64,000 bases of DNA from a virus: IMG/VR virus record IMGVR_UViG_3300021602_000003, positions 62,001 to 126,000 of that record; one strand, written 5' to 3'. Shown piece by piece: positions 17,705 to 26,687 of the stretch. Position numbers and translations under genes: made by a program. Every line of letters begins with the position of its first letter. Position 1 is the first letter of the stretch. The notes under the pieces are model-generated. The model worked only from the letters and a program-made list of their open reading frames with translations. It did not search any database and was not told where the DNA came from.

Positions 17705-19309
17705 ATGAACTTAACTGAATTATCCCGTTCACCTAAACGTCCATCGGGCGGTGCTAACGCATTTGGACAGATGAGTAACACACTAAGTGGCGAAAATAAG
17801 TCTAAATCTAGTACGGGCGGTACAATTACGAAGACTCCGACTGGATTAGTACATACAGCCAAGCCAAAAGCAGCAAAGCCAAAAGCAGCCAATCCGGCAG
17901 CACCTGCTCCAAAAGCAGCCAATCCGGCAGCACCTGCTCCAAAAGCATCGAACCCGGCAGCACCTGCCGCAGGTGCGCCATCTAAAGAATTAACAAAAGC
18001 ATGGATTCAGTTCTTAAAAAATAATCAAGTAGTTGCTACTCAATCTGACCCAAAGACTGGTAAACTTTCGTATAAGAAGAAAGTAACTACTGATATGCTC
18101 ACAAAATTCTTAAAGACTAATACTCATTTAGATGATGAAACTATTAATAGTGCAATAGAGTCCGTTATTTCTAAAAAATCGGGTAACGTACCCGATGCAC
18201 AAAAAGCGCACGGCGGAAAGAAGCCTGGAGAAATTAGTCAGACACCCAACGCTATAAGAAAACGTAATGCAAGAGCAAAACCAGGCGATCAGATGCAACT
18301 GGTCGAGGAATTTATAGATAAACCGACAGAAATAGATGAAAAAGGTGTCGAAAAAGTCTTTACTTTATTACAATCAAAGATATCTGACGCAGAGATTAAT
18401 ACGGGAACAGATGTGGCACCTACGGCAGAAGTAGAACCGGAAGAACAGTTAGATAAGATAAAGAATATAATTAAACGTATGTCACCCGAACAAAGAAAGT
18501 CGTTGTGGCAAGCATTAAATGATACCACTTTAACGGAACAGGCATTAGATAAGGATGATATAAGAGACGTATTTATACAGGCATCTAAGCCGGGATTTTC
18601 TAGGAAAAGAGTAGATATAAAAGATCTTCAACAGGCTTGGAAAGATACGGGTTATACAGATGATTCGGAAAAGATAGTTAGAATTCTGAAAAGCTTCGGG
18701 TATGATAGCGATGCCCGTGATAAAGTCTTTTCTACCGTCTTTGGTAGTGGCGAAAATGATAGAGATTCCGGTGAATCAAATTCGGGGTCTGCGAGTAAAG
18801 CTATCGATATTATAATGGATCATGTTAATAAGAGCGGTCTAAAGAAAGATTTAATTGCATTTATGCAAAAAGAATATGGGGAAGAATTAAGTAAAGAAGA
18901 AGAACCGGAAGACCGGGGCTGGCTAGGCAAAGCAGCCGATTTAGGTAAGAAGATATTTGGTAGGAAAGTTACTACTGAAGAAGTAAGACAAATCTTCTCA
19001 GCTATAGTTTTAGAAAAGAGAACTATGCAGAATGAGGTTATTAGAGAGCACGAATATAACTCTTTGGGTCGTAACAAGAAAGTCAACGATGCCATTATAG
19101 ATGAAAGTGTAACATTAAGCGATGTACTAAAATCAGATCAATACATTAAAATATTACGTCACATGAAAACAAAAACTGGTACTGATATAAATGTAACTCG
19201 TATAAAGAACCAGATTATACAGTCGTGGAAGAGCGGTAAAAAGCATAGTAAACATTATGCAGGACTATTATCTCAAATTCATTTAAATATACACGATTTA
19301 ATTAAATAA
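17705..19309 (+). CDS. Probable virion protein with Pro/Ala repeat linker
   Basis: The 534-residue protein carries a low-complexity linker of KAANPAAPAP repeats at about residues 58-90, followed by helical and charged regions. The DNA behind the linker is a 30-base tandem repeat. No enzymatic motif was recognised. It follows a late promoter by one gene, consistent with a structural or internal head protein. Confidence 0.6.
   Translation: MNLTELSRSPKRPSGGANAFGQMSNTLSGENKSKSSTGGTITKTPTGLVHTAKPKAAKPKAANPAAPAPKAANPAAPAPKASNPAAPAAGAPSKELTKAWIQFLKNNQVVATQSDPKTGKLSYKKKVTTDMLTKFLKTNTHLDDETINSAIESVISKKSGNVPDAQKAHGGKKPGEISQTPNAIRKRNARAKPGDQMQLVEEFIDKPTEIDEKGVEKVFTLLQSKISDAEINTGTDVAPTAEVEPEEQLDKIKNIIKRMSPEQRKSLWQALNDTTLTEQALDKDDIRDVFIQASKPGFSRKRVDIKDLQQAWKDTGYTDDSEKIVRILKSFGYDSDARDKVFSTVFGSGENDRDSGESNSGSASKAIDIIMDHVNKSGLKKDLIAFMQKEYGEELSKEEEPEDRGWLGKAADLGKKIFGRKVTTEEVRQIFSAIVLEKRTMQNEVIREHEYNSLGRNKKVNDAIIDESVTLSDVLKSDQYIKILRHMKTKTGTDINVTRIKNQIIQSWKSGKKHSKHYAGLLSQIHLNIHDLIK
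17881..17970 (+). repeat. 30-bp tandem repeat, three copies
   Basis: Copies at 17881-17910 and 17911-17940 are identical; 17941-17970 differs at a few bases. The unit keeps the reading frame and encodes ten residues (KAANPAAPAP). Copy number could vary by slippage or recombination. Confidence 0.9.
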
Positions 19310-19331
19310 GGAAACTATTTTATCTCAAAAT

Positions 19332-19363
19332 GATAAATAAGTTTATGTATAGGACTATCCTAT
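19332..19363 (+). promoter_or_regulatory. Late promoter and 5' stem-loop of the 19386 gene
   Basis: GATAAATA at 19332-19339, with an expected start near 19345. A perfect hairpin (ATAGGA, CTA loop, TCCTAT) at 19349-19363 lies near the expected 5' end, followed by a strong AAGGAG site. A 5'-terminal stem-loop is a known mRNA stabiliser. Confidence 0.55.
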
Positions 19364-19385
19364 CAAAAAATAAGGAGATTTTATT

Positions 19386-19979
19386 ATGACACAAAAAATT
19401 AATGGCGCAGCCTATCCAGGTATCTGGGTTGAAAAACAAGTAGCTTTCATCAAGCTTACATTTAATCACAGTCTTCTGGCTATTCCTGCAGCAAGCATGT
19501 TTTTAACTGGAACAAATACAGCAACAACAACAACTTCCGAAGGTGATACTTCTTTTGGTGTGGTTGAGTCTGCAGTTGTTCAGGCTTTGAAGAACTTAGA
19601 GTTGAAGGCAACAGTATTAGGTATTTCTGCTTTGAGCGCAGCAGGTACAGTAGTTGACGTGATGGTTGGATGTTCGGAAGGTTACTTCTCAGATAACGTC
19701 GGCGCTATTTCTACTGGCAATACAGTGGTTGGTGCTAAAGCAGTTATTACAACAGCAGGCGGAAACACTGTGCTTGGACAATTAGTTGATGTTAGCGATT
19801 CGTATTTGACATACACTATGTATTTCGCAGCGTTCGACGGCACAATGCCAGTTGCTACAGTGGCTAACGGTGATTTGGAAACTGGCGTGGGTTCAACACC
19901 TGGTTCTACAACATATCCAAACGGAGCCCCAATTGGCTCTGCAAACAGCTACCAACCAGTAGCTTTAATTACAACTTAA
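19386..19979 (+). CDS. Abundant-type virion protein
   Basis: The 197-residue protein is Thr/Ser/Gly/Val-rich and probably all-beta, without charged clusters. The N-terminus MTQKINGAA is echoed by MVQKIHGAA in the protein at 20362, so the two are probably related paralogues. A late promoter, 5' stem-loop, strong ribosome site and a perfect terminator make it a single-gene late transcript, as expected for an abundant structural protein. The exact virion location is unknown. Confidence 0.65.
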   Translation: MTQKINGAAYPGIWVEKQVAFIKLTFNHSLLAIPAASMFLTGTNTATTTTSEGDTSFGVVESAVVQALKNLELKATVLGISALSAAGTVVDVMVGCSEGYFSDNVGAISTGNTVVGAKAVITTAGGNTVLGQLVDVSDSYLTYTMYFAAFDGTMPVATVANGDLETGVGSTPGSTTYPNGAPIGSANSYQPVALITT

Positions 19980-19996
19980 TTGTTGTTTTTAAAATG

Positions 19997-20020
19997 AAAA
20001 GGCTCTTCGGAGCCTTTTTT
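19997..20020 (+). terminator. Rho-independent terminator with TTCG tetraloop
   Basis: Stem AAAAGGCTC / GAGCCTTTT around a TTCG loop, ending in a run of six T. The clearest terminator in the window. Confidence 0.95.
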
Positions 20021-20070
20021 AACGAATAAAATTTCTTTATATCAAAATTTCTACATATAACACAATACTA

Positions 20071-20078
20071 GATAAATA
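20071..20078 (+). promoter_or_regulatory. Late promoter motif GATAAATA
   Basis: Lies 23 bases before the ATG at 20102, with AAGGAAT between. Confidence 0.6.
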
Positions 20079-20101
20079 ATGTAAAATGATAAGGAATAGA
20101 A

Positions 20102-20341
20102 ATGTCTACACCGCCACCAGTACCGCCGGGATATACAAGTTGGAATGATTATATAGATTATCAAGGCAGTATATCGCCCGACCCAGCCTTGACTAAGAGA
20201 AATATTAAGTTGGGTATGATAGCACAAGTGGAACGTCAAGCCGGCGGTGATACTTCGAGTCCTAGTTATCGTCCATATAATGTATATACGTCACCGGGTA
20301 CAGTTAGCCCCGCTGAAGGCCATCCCTGGACTTTAACATAA
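20102..20341 (+). CDS. Small Pro-rich virion-block protein
   Basis: Unknown; 79 residues, starting MSTPPPVPPGYTSWNDY and rich in Pro, Tyr and Ser. It lies between late-type genes and was probably co-expressed with them. No motif was recognised. Confidence 0.55.
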   Translation: MSTPPPVPPGYTSWNDYIDYQGSISPDPALTKRNIKLGMIAQVERQAGGDTSSPSYRPYNVYTSPGTVSPAEGHPWTLT

Positions 20342-20344
20342 ATA
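20337..20344 (+). promoter_or_regulatory. Weak late motif CATAAATA
   Basis: One mismatch from the GATAAATA family, overlapping the end of the previous gene and 17 bases before the next ATG, which has its own AAGGAT-type site. Confidence 0.3.
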
Positions 20345-20361
20345 ACGGATAAGGATAAGAA

Positions 20362-20862
20362 ATGGTACAAAAAATACATGGCGCGGCCACAGCAATGCAA
20401 AATCTGACAGCAGATTTGGCATTCTATGTTTGCTATGCGTCTTCTCCAGGTGCCTTTACTGATCCTAATCCCAATCCGCCTCCATCTGAAGAATTAGCAC
20501 GTTTAATAAACATTCAAGTTACAGGTAGTCCTTTAGATCAGAGTCAAAAGAATTTCGAAGTATTTTTGATGAGCATTGGACTAAGAGCCATGCCTGTTGT
20601 TCTATCAGATCCTGCAGCAGTCTTACAATTAGCCGATTATACTCCGGAATTATCTGGAGAAGGTTTTGTATGGAAATTTGCTGTAGAACGAGGTGTTCAA
20701 TTTTATAATTTTACTCCCTATGGTACACCCGGCCCGGTCGGTTTACTGGTAGACGATTTAAATGGTGTCATTATTCCGAGTGGTGTCAGAATTACTACAG
20801 TAACAGGAAGCCCGTCGGGTTGGTTAAAGAATATAGCATTTTCAAGGATGGCTACGATATGA
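20362..20862 (+). CDS. Virion-block protein, paralogue of the 19386 product
   Basis: The 166-residue beta-type protein begins MVQKIHGAATAMQ, like the MTQKINGAAYPG of the 19386 product. No enzymatic motif was seen. Its stop overlaps the next ATG (ATGA). Confidence 0.55.
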   Translation: MVQKIHGAATAMQNLTADLAFYVCYASSPGAFTDPNPNPPPSEELARLINIQVTGSPLDQSQKNFEVFLMSIGLRAMPVVLSDPAAVLQLADYTPELSGEGFVWKFAVERGVQFYNFTPYGTPGPVGLLVDDLNGVIIPSGVRITTVTGSPSGWLKNIAFSRMATI

Positions 20863-21461
20863 TTAAACATGATAAAATTATTAATTCGCTTATGCATGGT
20901 GAACCAAGAGAAATGATTTCGAGTATGTCATTTAAAGACTACTATGCGTTAGATGAAGCAAGTGCCGATATTGTGCCACCATCGGGGAAACCAATATCAC
21001 CTACAGCACCAGCCGCGACACAGCCAGCGGCAGGCCAACAAAGTCGACCTGCCGCTACAGCACCTGCACCATTGAAACCGGAAGCTGACCCGCGTGGTGT
21101 TCAAGTTAAAAATCCGCAGACAGGTAAAATGGAATGGATGAAACCGTCTGTTGATCAATCTGGAAAACCTGTGGTCGAAGATAAGGCCCTTGCTAGAATG
21201 AAACAATTGGCCGGTATTGTAGAAGATGGTAGCTGTGGTGGCATAAGCGCCAGCGGTATCGCTGTAGCACCTAAGTCGATGGGCTCTATGAATCGTCGTC
21301 AACCAACTGACGAAAAAATAAAGAAAGAATATACTCCGAAAGTAGCAAAAACTGTTGTGGGTGACACTAAACCAGCACAAGCATCGGGCGAATTGTCCGC
21401 TACCCTCGCAGCAAACAATAAAAAGACGGCAAGTAGAACAAATAATGGGTTTAAAAGGTGA
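20859..21461 (+). CDS. Low-complexity Pro/Ala virion-block protein
   Basis: The 200-residue protein has a helical start (MIKHDKIINSLMHGEP) and a Pro/Ala-rich centre. The C-terminal half is charged and includes a PQTGKMEWMKPS segment. The ATG overlapping the previous stop is preferred to the TTG at 20820. The linker style resembles the 17705 product. Confidence 0.55.
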   Translation: MIKHDKIINSLMHGEPREMISSMSFKDYYALDEASADIVPPSGKPISPTAPAATQPAAGQQSRPAATAPAPLKPEADPRGVQVKNPQTGKMEWMKPSVDQSGKPVVEDKALARMKQLAGIVEDGSCGGISASGIAVAPKSMGSMNRRQPTDEKIKKEYTPKVAKTVVGDTKPAQASGELSATLAANNKKTASRTNNGFKR

Positions 21462-21913
21462 AAACTAGTAGATCTGCTTTAATAGATAAGCTAGATAAGG
21501 CTACAACTCGTGGTGCTCGTCTGGCCTTTACTAAAGGGTACCCTATGAAAATGTCTAATAGTATTACTCTTGTCGGTAATACATTAGTAGAAAAGAATTC
21601 ATCGGGATTATACAATGTTGTAACCACCGATAAAGAGATAATTTATGAAAATATATCTATATTTGATATCGCGGTAATAATTGCTCAGAGATATAATTCG
21701 GGTGAATCCGGTATTATAAAGAAAGTATTATCTTTAGAGGAAAAATTCTCAAAATACCATACAGATATGATTCATTATTTAAATTGTCTTAAAGGTGCCA
21801 AGCAAAAGCATGATATAGAGCGAATGGCCATATTAGAAGACAAATTTCAAGTTGCAGAGACTTACGCTAAAGGAACTAAGGACAGTATCTTTATTTTCAA
21901 GAGAGTAAAATAG
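21458..21913 (+). CDS. Conserved T4-like hypothetical protein, GTG start
   Basis: The 151-residue product has ARLAFTKGYPMKMSN, EKNSSGLYNV and HYLNCLKGAKQKHDIE, a pattern I recall as a conserved protein of T4-like cyanophages without known role. The GTG start overlaps the previous stop (GTGA). Confidence 0.6.
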   Translation: MKTSRSALIDKLDKATTRGARLAFTKGYPMKMSNSITLVGNTLVEKNSSGLYNVVTTDKEIIYENISIFDIAVIIAQRYNSGESGIIKKVLSLEEKFSKYHTDMIHYLNCLKGAKQKHDIERMAILEDKFQVAETYAKGTKDSIFIFKRVK

Positions 21914-21923
21914 TAAGTAGAAT

Positions 21924-21931
21924 GATAAATA
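21924..21931 (+). promoter_or_regulatory. Late promoter motif GATAAATA
   Basis: Lies 31 bases before the ATG at 21963, in an otherwise empty 49-base gap. Confidence 0.6.
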
Positions 21932-21962
21932 ATACAAATAAAACTTAACAGGAACGGTTTAT

Positions 21963-23222
21963 ATGCTTTTAAACGATATTGGTAAATCACCAGACACCAC
22001 ATTCAGAAGGATAAATCAGTACCTCGAAACTAACTACGGTTTTAAGATTTCTGAGAATATTAGCGATAAAGATTTAGTCTTTATAACAGAACAGATAGAA
22101 GAAGAAATTGCCGACTTAAAGGTTAAGGGTGATGATGCAAGAAGCTCTTCAGAAGTATCTAAGAGATTATTAGTTTTGGAAGGTATAAGAAGTCTTAAAG
22201 AATATGGAATGATTCAGAAGCAATTTCAGTCGAGTCAGTTAAAACCTCTTATCGACGGCATGGTATCTGCGGTGGTTGATCATTTCGAAGGCGCCGGAGT
22301 GAGTATGTCCGACTTCGAGAAGGCTATCGAACACACTATGAGAGAATATCGTAAAAGTGATAAAGATTTTCCTAACGACCTCATCGAGGAAAAAGTTCGG
22401 GCTGGTGCAATGTCTGCACTTATAGCATTATCTCAACTTAATGCAGATTCTGCACATGTAGAATCGCAAATTTCTGTAATGGAAGAGACAGACGGCGAAG
22501 CAGCCCAAGAAGACAGCGAAGCAACTGTAGGAATTGAAGAAGAGGAAGAACAGACGCCAATGATTCGCGATAAGAGCGGTCGTATGGTACCAGACCCATT
22601 TGCTGCACAAGCAGACGCAAGAAGTAAAGGAATAGCAATGAAAGAACACGCAAATTTAGTAAAAAACCTAAGACGTCTTTTGGAAACAGAAGTTAGTCAA
22701 GCAGAGGTTATGATGGCAGCTAAAGGCTTCTCAGGCGAGCTGCAAGAAATGGTAGAAAAGATCGGTCGCTTACAAAACGAAGATCTGCCTCCTGTTACTG
22801 ATCAGATGAGAGAAACATATGGTATGGAATCAGCTTCGGCCTTCCAAACACAAATATATGGTGCACTACAAAGTGTTATGGATGCTCTTTATACAGCCAA
22901 AGGACAAGTCGATGATGCAGTCGGTAACATGGCCGCAACTGGACAAGTGGGTGCCGAGACTGATATGGATAAAGATATTGGCATGGATACTGGGATGGAC
23001 GGCATGGACGGCATGGACGGCGTACCTCCGGAAGATGACGGCATGGGGGACGATGCCGATTTAGATAATATTGGTGCTGAACTTGGCGAACCCGAAGACG
23101 ATTTCGGCAGTGAAGAAGCATTGGGTCGTTCTAAGAAAATGGAATCAGTATTACAGCATAAAGTTATGGAAATGAAGAAGCTTATTGCTAAAGCTAAGAA
23201 GCTTAAAGAAGCAAAGAAGTAA
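21963..23222 (+). CDS. Large acidic helical virion-block protein
   Basis: The 419-residue protein has a helical N-terminal half (IEEEIADLKVKG, SSEVSKRLLVLEGIRSLKEYG) and an acidic middle. Asp/Gly/Met repeats at about residues 345-353 (DGMDGMDG) follow, and a Lys-rich end. The profile fits a scaffold or internal head component, but there is no specific signature. The DNA has three 9-bp repeats near 22993-23021. Confidence 0.55.
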   Translation: MLLNDIGKSPDTTFRRINQYLETNYGFKISENISDKDLVFITEQIEEEIADLKVKGDDARSSSEVSKRLLVLEGIRSLKEYGMIQKQFQSSQLKPLIDGMVSAVVDHFEGAGVSMSDFEKAIEHTMREYRKSDKDFPNDLIEEKVRAGAMSALIALSQLNADSAHVESQISVMEETDGEAAQEDSEATVGIEEEEEQTPMIRDKSGRMVPDPFAAQADARSKGIAMKEHANLVKNLRRLLETEVSQAEVMMAAKGFSGELQEMVEKIGRLQNEDLPPVTDQMRETYGMESASAFQTQIYGALQSVMDALYTAKGQVDDAVGNMAATGQVGAETDMDKDIGMDTGMDGMDGMDGVPPEDDGMGDDADLDNIGAELGEPEDDFGSEEALGRSKKMESVLQHKVMEMKKLIAKAKKLKEAKK

Positions 23223-23226
23223 TTTA

Positions 23227-23550
23227 ATGAGAGCAAGAGAAATACTTGAAGAAGATTATAATGAGAACTTAGAATCGGATCTCAGTAATCTCCTTATCGG
23301 GGCTAAAGGTTCCGGATCTTTGGAAATCAATACTCAGGATCTTGTTTCACAATTACAGGGTATGGGTTATTCAGTAGACGAGAATAGTTTAATGTTATTG
23401 TTAAGTCGAAATCCTGCAGTGCTTAATGCAACACCCACACTTGTTCGCATGACAGATGCAGAAGGTTCGGCACAGGGCGGTAGTGACCCTGGAGAGGACG
23501 CAGCAGCCAGAGTTGGCGATATGGCACAAAAAGCCACAAAAATAAAATAG
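23227..23550 (+). CDS. Small virion-block protein
   Basis: Unknown; 107 residues from the ATG at 23227 (MRAREILEEDYNEN). The TTG at 23185 would lie in the previous gene and is not preferred. The C-terminus is Gly/Ala/Asp-rich. Confidence 0.5.
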   Translation: MRAREILEEDYNENLESDLSNLLIGAKGSGSLEINTQDLVSQLQGMGYSVDENSLMLLLSRNPAVLNATPTLVRMTDAEGSAQGGSDPGEDAAARVGDMAQKATKIK

Positions 23551-23560
23551 GATAATAGAG

Positions 23561-24727
23561 ATGTCTTGTGATACAACTACTGGTTTCCCGAATGCCGCCC
23601 AAATGGAAGGCCTTGCAACAAATCTACCAGTAGTCTGGGAAGAAATATGTGCAATTCAACAAGCTGTTCTTGCAGCATCTAGTCAGTGCCAACCCGGCGG
23701 CGGCCAAATGTGCACCACAGTGGTAGGAAATACTCCTATGACATTTGTTACTGGTATAACATCAATAACAGTGGTAGATGGTGGCGCCGATTATTATGAG
23801 GATAGCCCAGCAGTTGTTTTTATACCACCTGTTGGGTCCACACCTTCGTCGACAGCATCGGCAACAGTTACAACAAATGGTGGAAGTATCTTATCTATCA
23901 ATATGGTATCGGGTGGATTAGATTATCAACCCGTACCAGCAACTATGGACGTAAGTTCTTTAGCTGGCATAAACGCAAATTTAACACCTCTTGTTAACGC
24001 AACAGGTAATATAGTAGGTATCAGTATTGTTTCAGGAGGTAGTGGCTACACAACACTCGATTCAGTTGTTGCTACCCGCGCAGTGTTACCAAATGCCGGG
24101 TATGTTGATGCAAGATTTGCGATTACAGCAGTCAGTATAACAGGTGAAATTCTATCGATTGCTATTTTAAATCCAGGATCAGGTTATCAGCCTAGCCTTG
24201 CGGAAGTACAGATTGTTTCCTCTATAAATCCTTTATTGCCTTACCCATTAGGCGCAGGTTTCTCAGCATATGTGAATACTAATATACTAGGAACAATTAC
24301 ACAAGTAATCATAGAAAATATAGGAGCAGGATACGCTGTATTTCCGCCTTATGTAATTATAACAGACCCTGGTACCGGCGCTACCACATCTGTTGTATTA
24401 ACTGCTGACGCCGTTTCGGCAATTAATGTACTTACACCCGGATCACAATACACCAGTTCTGCCACAGGTGCTGTATTAAATCCTGTCACAGCACCTTTGC
24501 CTAATCCACCCGCATCGCCGGCTGTAATTACCATAAATTCGGCGAATAATACGTTCGGAACGGACCCTCACTTATATTGGGAAGTCTGGGCCGGCACAAC
24601 TACTAATAAACCGATTCAAATGCAATTAAATGCCGTATTGTCTTATTTTGCTGGGTTAGGATATACTATTTTAATACAAGTAAATCCTCAAACCGGCAGT
24701 ACGATACAGTGGAAAATCTGCTGGTAA
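23561..24727 (+). CDS. Repeat-containing tail fibre or adhesin-like protein
   Basis: The 388-residue protein has about six repeats of the form (I/V)xxxGxGYxxxP, for example SGGSGYTT, NPGSGYQPS and NIGAGYAVFPP, spaced roughly 40-50 residues apart. This is typical of beta-structured phage fibre or baseplate proteins. Cys residues cluster in the first 55 residues. Receptor binding is an inference from the repeat type. Confidence 0.55.
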   Translation: MSCDTTTGFPNAAQMEGLATNLPVVWEEICAIQQAVLAASSQCQPGGGQMCTTVVGNTPMTFVTGITSITVVDGGADYYEDSPAVVFIPPVGSTPSSTASATVTTNGGSILSINMVSGGLDYQPVPATMDVSSLAGINANLTPLVNATGNIVGISIVSGGSGYTTLDSVVATRAVLPNAGYVDARFAITAVSITGEILSIAILNPGSGYQPSLAEVQIVSSINPLLPYPLGAGFSAYVNTNILGTITQVIIENIGAGYAVFPPYVIITDPGTGATTSVVLTADAVSAINVLTPGSQYTSSATGAVLNPVTAPLPNPPASPAVITINSANNTFGTDPHLYWEVWAGTTTNKPIQMQLNAVLSYFAGLGYTILIQVNPQTGSTIQWKICW

Positions 24728-24731
24728 AACA

Positions 24732-24767
24732 TTGACTTAGTGATACTCTTTGTGTTACACTTTATCA
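24732..24767 (+). promoter_or_regulatory. Sigma-70 promoter of the nuclease gene, leaderless layout
   Basis: TTGACT at 24732-24737, 18-base spacer, TACACT at 24756-24761. The ATG at 24768 is six bases after the -10. Confidence 0.6.
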
Positions 24768-25433
24768 ATGATAATAACAAATAAATTCGACTATAAACCC
24801 TTAAAACGAGTAGATACAGGAAACGGTAGACGATATATAGTCGGTGAAGGCAGACCACTCCCGTCTGTAACAGCAATCCTTAGCAAAACGCAAGATATGA
24901 CACACCTATTAGAGTGGCGTGCTAACGTGGGCGAAAAGGAAGCCACAAGAATTACCACAGAAGCCAGCGGTCTTGGTACAGGCATGCATAATAATATAGA
25001 AAATTACATATTAGACAAGCCTATGACCGGATCTTTCATGGCAAAATCTTTAGCAAATTTGATAATTAAAAAAGGTATCTCTAAAGTAAGTGAAGTCTGG
25101 GGTACAGAAGTATCTTTATATTCGACGGGTCTTTATGCAGGAACAACAGACTTGGTAGGCTTGCACGACGGTATACCATCTATTATGGATTATAAGAATA
25201 GCTTGAAGGAAAAGAAGAGGGAATGGATTGAGGGGTATTTTATGCAATTATGTGCTTATGCCCTTTCCCATAATGAGATGTTTGGCACAGATATTCATCG
25301 TGGTGTCATAATGATTGCCACACGGGACGCTAAATACCAGGAATTTGTGATAGAAGGTGACGAATTTACCCACTACGAAACTAAGTGGGCGAACACCGTG
25401 TGTGATTATTATGATCGGTTCGGTATCTGCTAA
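24768..25433 (+). CDS. RecB-like PD-(D/E)XK nuclease
   Basis: Probable exonuclease or endonuclease of the RecB/Cas4-like fold. The core motifs are seen in order: LYAGTTDLVG (acidic residue), SIMDYKNS (D-x-K) and EGYFMQLCAYAL (QxxxY-type motif). It is an early-type gene embedded among late genes, with its own sigma-70 promoter placed so that the transcript starts at the ATG; the start at 24750 would lie inside the promoter. Likely a DNA recombination or host-DNA degradation enzyme. Confidence 0.75.
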   Translation: MIITNKFDYKPLKRVDTGNGRRYIVGEGRPLPSVTAILSKTQDMTHLLEWRANVGEKEATRITTEASGLGTGMHNNIENYILDKPMTGSFMAKSLANLIIKKGISKVSEVWGTEVSLYSTGLYAGTTDLVGLHDGIPSIMDYKNSLKEKKREWIEGYFMQLCAYALSHNEMFGTDIHRGVIMIATRDAKYQEFVIEGDEFTHYETKWANTVCDYYDRFGIC

Positions 25434-25460
25434 ATACATCACACAAAGGAATTTATAAAA

Positions 25461-26180
25461 ATGGCAACACCTGTAATAGTTTCAAGAATACAAAATAGAC
25501 GTGGTACGCAAGACCAGTTCGATGGTTATGTCTATAATCCCGCTGGGCCGAATAGTGTATACCCTTTTGGGTATACTGGTACAGGAGGATATGGTAGCTA
25601 CCCTGACTTTAATTCGATAAATTATCCTAATGTACTTTTAGCTGGAGAATTAGCACTATGTACTGATTCCGGTAATGTCTATATGGGGAACTCGAACGGC
25701 GAATACATAATAGTTGACACTGGTGCAAATGGTGCGACAGTACTTGATAGATTAGAACCCTATATGTGGGTTTTACCACCATCGGGTACTTATGTCAATA
25801 TAACAAGAGTAGGACCTGGACCTAACACATTAGAGTATCCATCGACACCGTTCATTAATATATTGTATGGAGTCACTAATTCATCATTAGAAGAGAGTAA
25901 TGTGGTAGGTACCACGTTTTCTAGAAATGGCCAGTTACAGATTACTGCCGTAGAGTATTTTTCTCCCGATATTCCTAATCCTCCATATCCAGATACTACT
26001 CCTGCATCACTAAGTGATGTACATACAGAAATTAATTTATCACCCACAGATGTATGCAATTTGAGTCTTATTGCACAATATGATACCGTTACCAATACAA
26101 TGATACAGATATTATATAAACACGATTTTCCTACTGATTTGATGTTTAGCACAAGCACAATCAAGTGGGTTTCTCTTTAA
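25461..26180 (+). CDS. Tail fibre or baseplate-associated protein
   Basis: The 239-residue protein has an N-terminal SRIQNRRGTQDQFDG, then VLLAGELALCTDSGNVYMGN. This IQxRRGT / GExALxTDTGxVFxG pattern is frequent at the start of marine phage fibre-type proteins. The rest is beta-rich. Confidence 0.55.
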   Translation: MATPVIVSRIQNRRGTQDQFDGYVYNPAGPNSVYPFGYTGTGGYGSYPDFNSINYPNVLLAGELALCTDSGNVYMGNSNGEYIIVDTGANGATVLDRLEPYMWVLPPSGTYVNITRVGPGPNTLEYPSTPFINILYGVTNSSLEESNVVGTTFSRNGQLQITAVEYFSPDIPNPPYPDTTPASLSDVHTEINLSPTDVCNLSLIAQYDTVTNTMIQILYKHDFPTDLMFSTSTIKWVSL

Positions 26181-26190
26181 ATAATTAATC

Positions 26191-26628
26191 ATGATTTGGC
26201 ACACAATCTCTAATGACGAGCGACTCCGTCTTTGGAAAAATTTAAGAGTAGAAATACAAGAGAAATCTTTAGAGGAACAATTAGAACAAATTGCAAAATT
26301 TTGTTCTACAATCCCTTTTGGAGCCAGGACACTGGACTATTATAGTCCTATGGAATGGCCGACGCCATGGGAAATATTATTTCATGGTTCTTTCTGCACA
26401 AGTTCCATTAGTTTACTAATGTTTTATACATTAGATCTCTTAAATATACAAAATACAGTAGAATTATATCTTGTAGAAGATAACGAAGGCATTTATTTGT
26501 TGCCTGTGATCGATAATCAATTTGTTTTAAATTTTGAACTTTCTGCGGTAAATAATTACTCAGAAATTGAAGAAAAATTTAAGATATTAGACAAATATCG
26601 AAAAGAACAAATCAAAAAAATAAAATAA
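26191..26628 (+). CDS. Conserved T4-like hypothetical protein
   Basis: The 145-residue protein has WHTISNDERLRLWKNLR, TLDYYSPMEWPTPWEILFHG and SSISLLMFYTL, a conserved pattern I recall from T4-like marine phages. Function unknown. Confidence 0.6.
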   Translation: MIWHTISNDERLRLWKNLRVEIQEKSLEEQLEQIAKFCSTIPFGARTLDYYSPMEWPTPWEILFHGSFCTSSISLLMFYTLDLLNIQNTVELYLVEDNEGIYLLPVIDNQFVLNFELSAVNNYSEIEEKFKILDKYRKEQIKKIK

Positions 26629-26687
26629 TACAACAACTAAAAAGATAATCGCCACAGATTAATCATTATACAATCACCGGAGAAAAC

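Noticed and set aside
22428-23236. Several minus-strand frames opposite the acidic 21963 gene
   Set aside because: Low-complexity shadows of an Asp/Gly/Met-rich coding strand, without ribosome sites or family resemblance.
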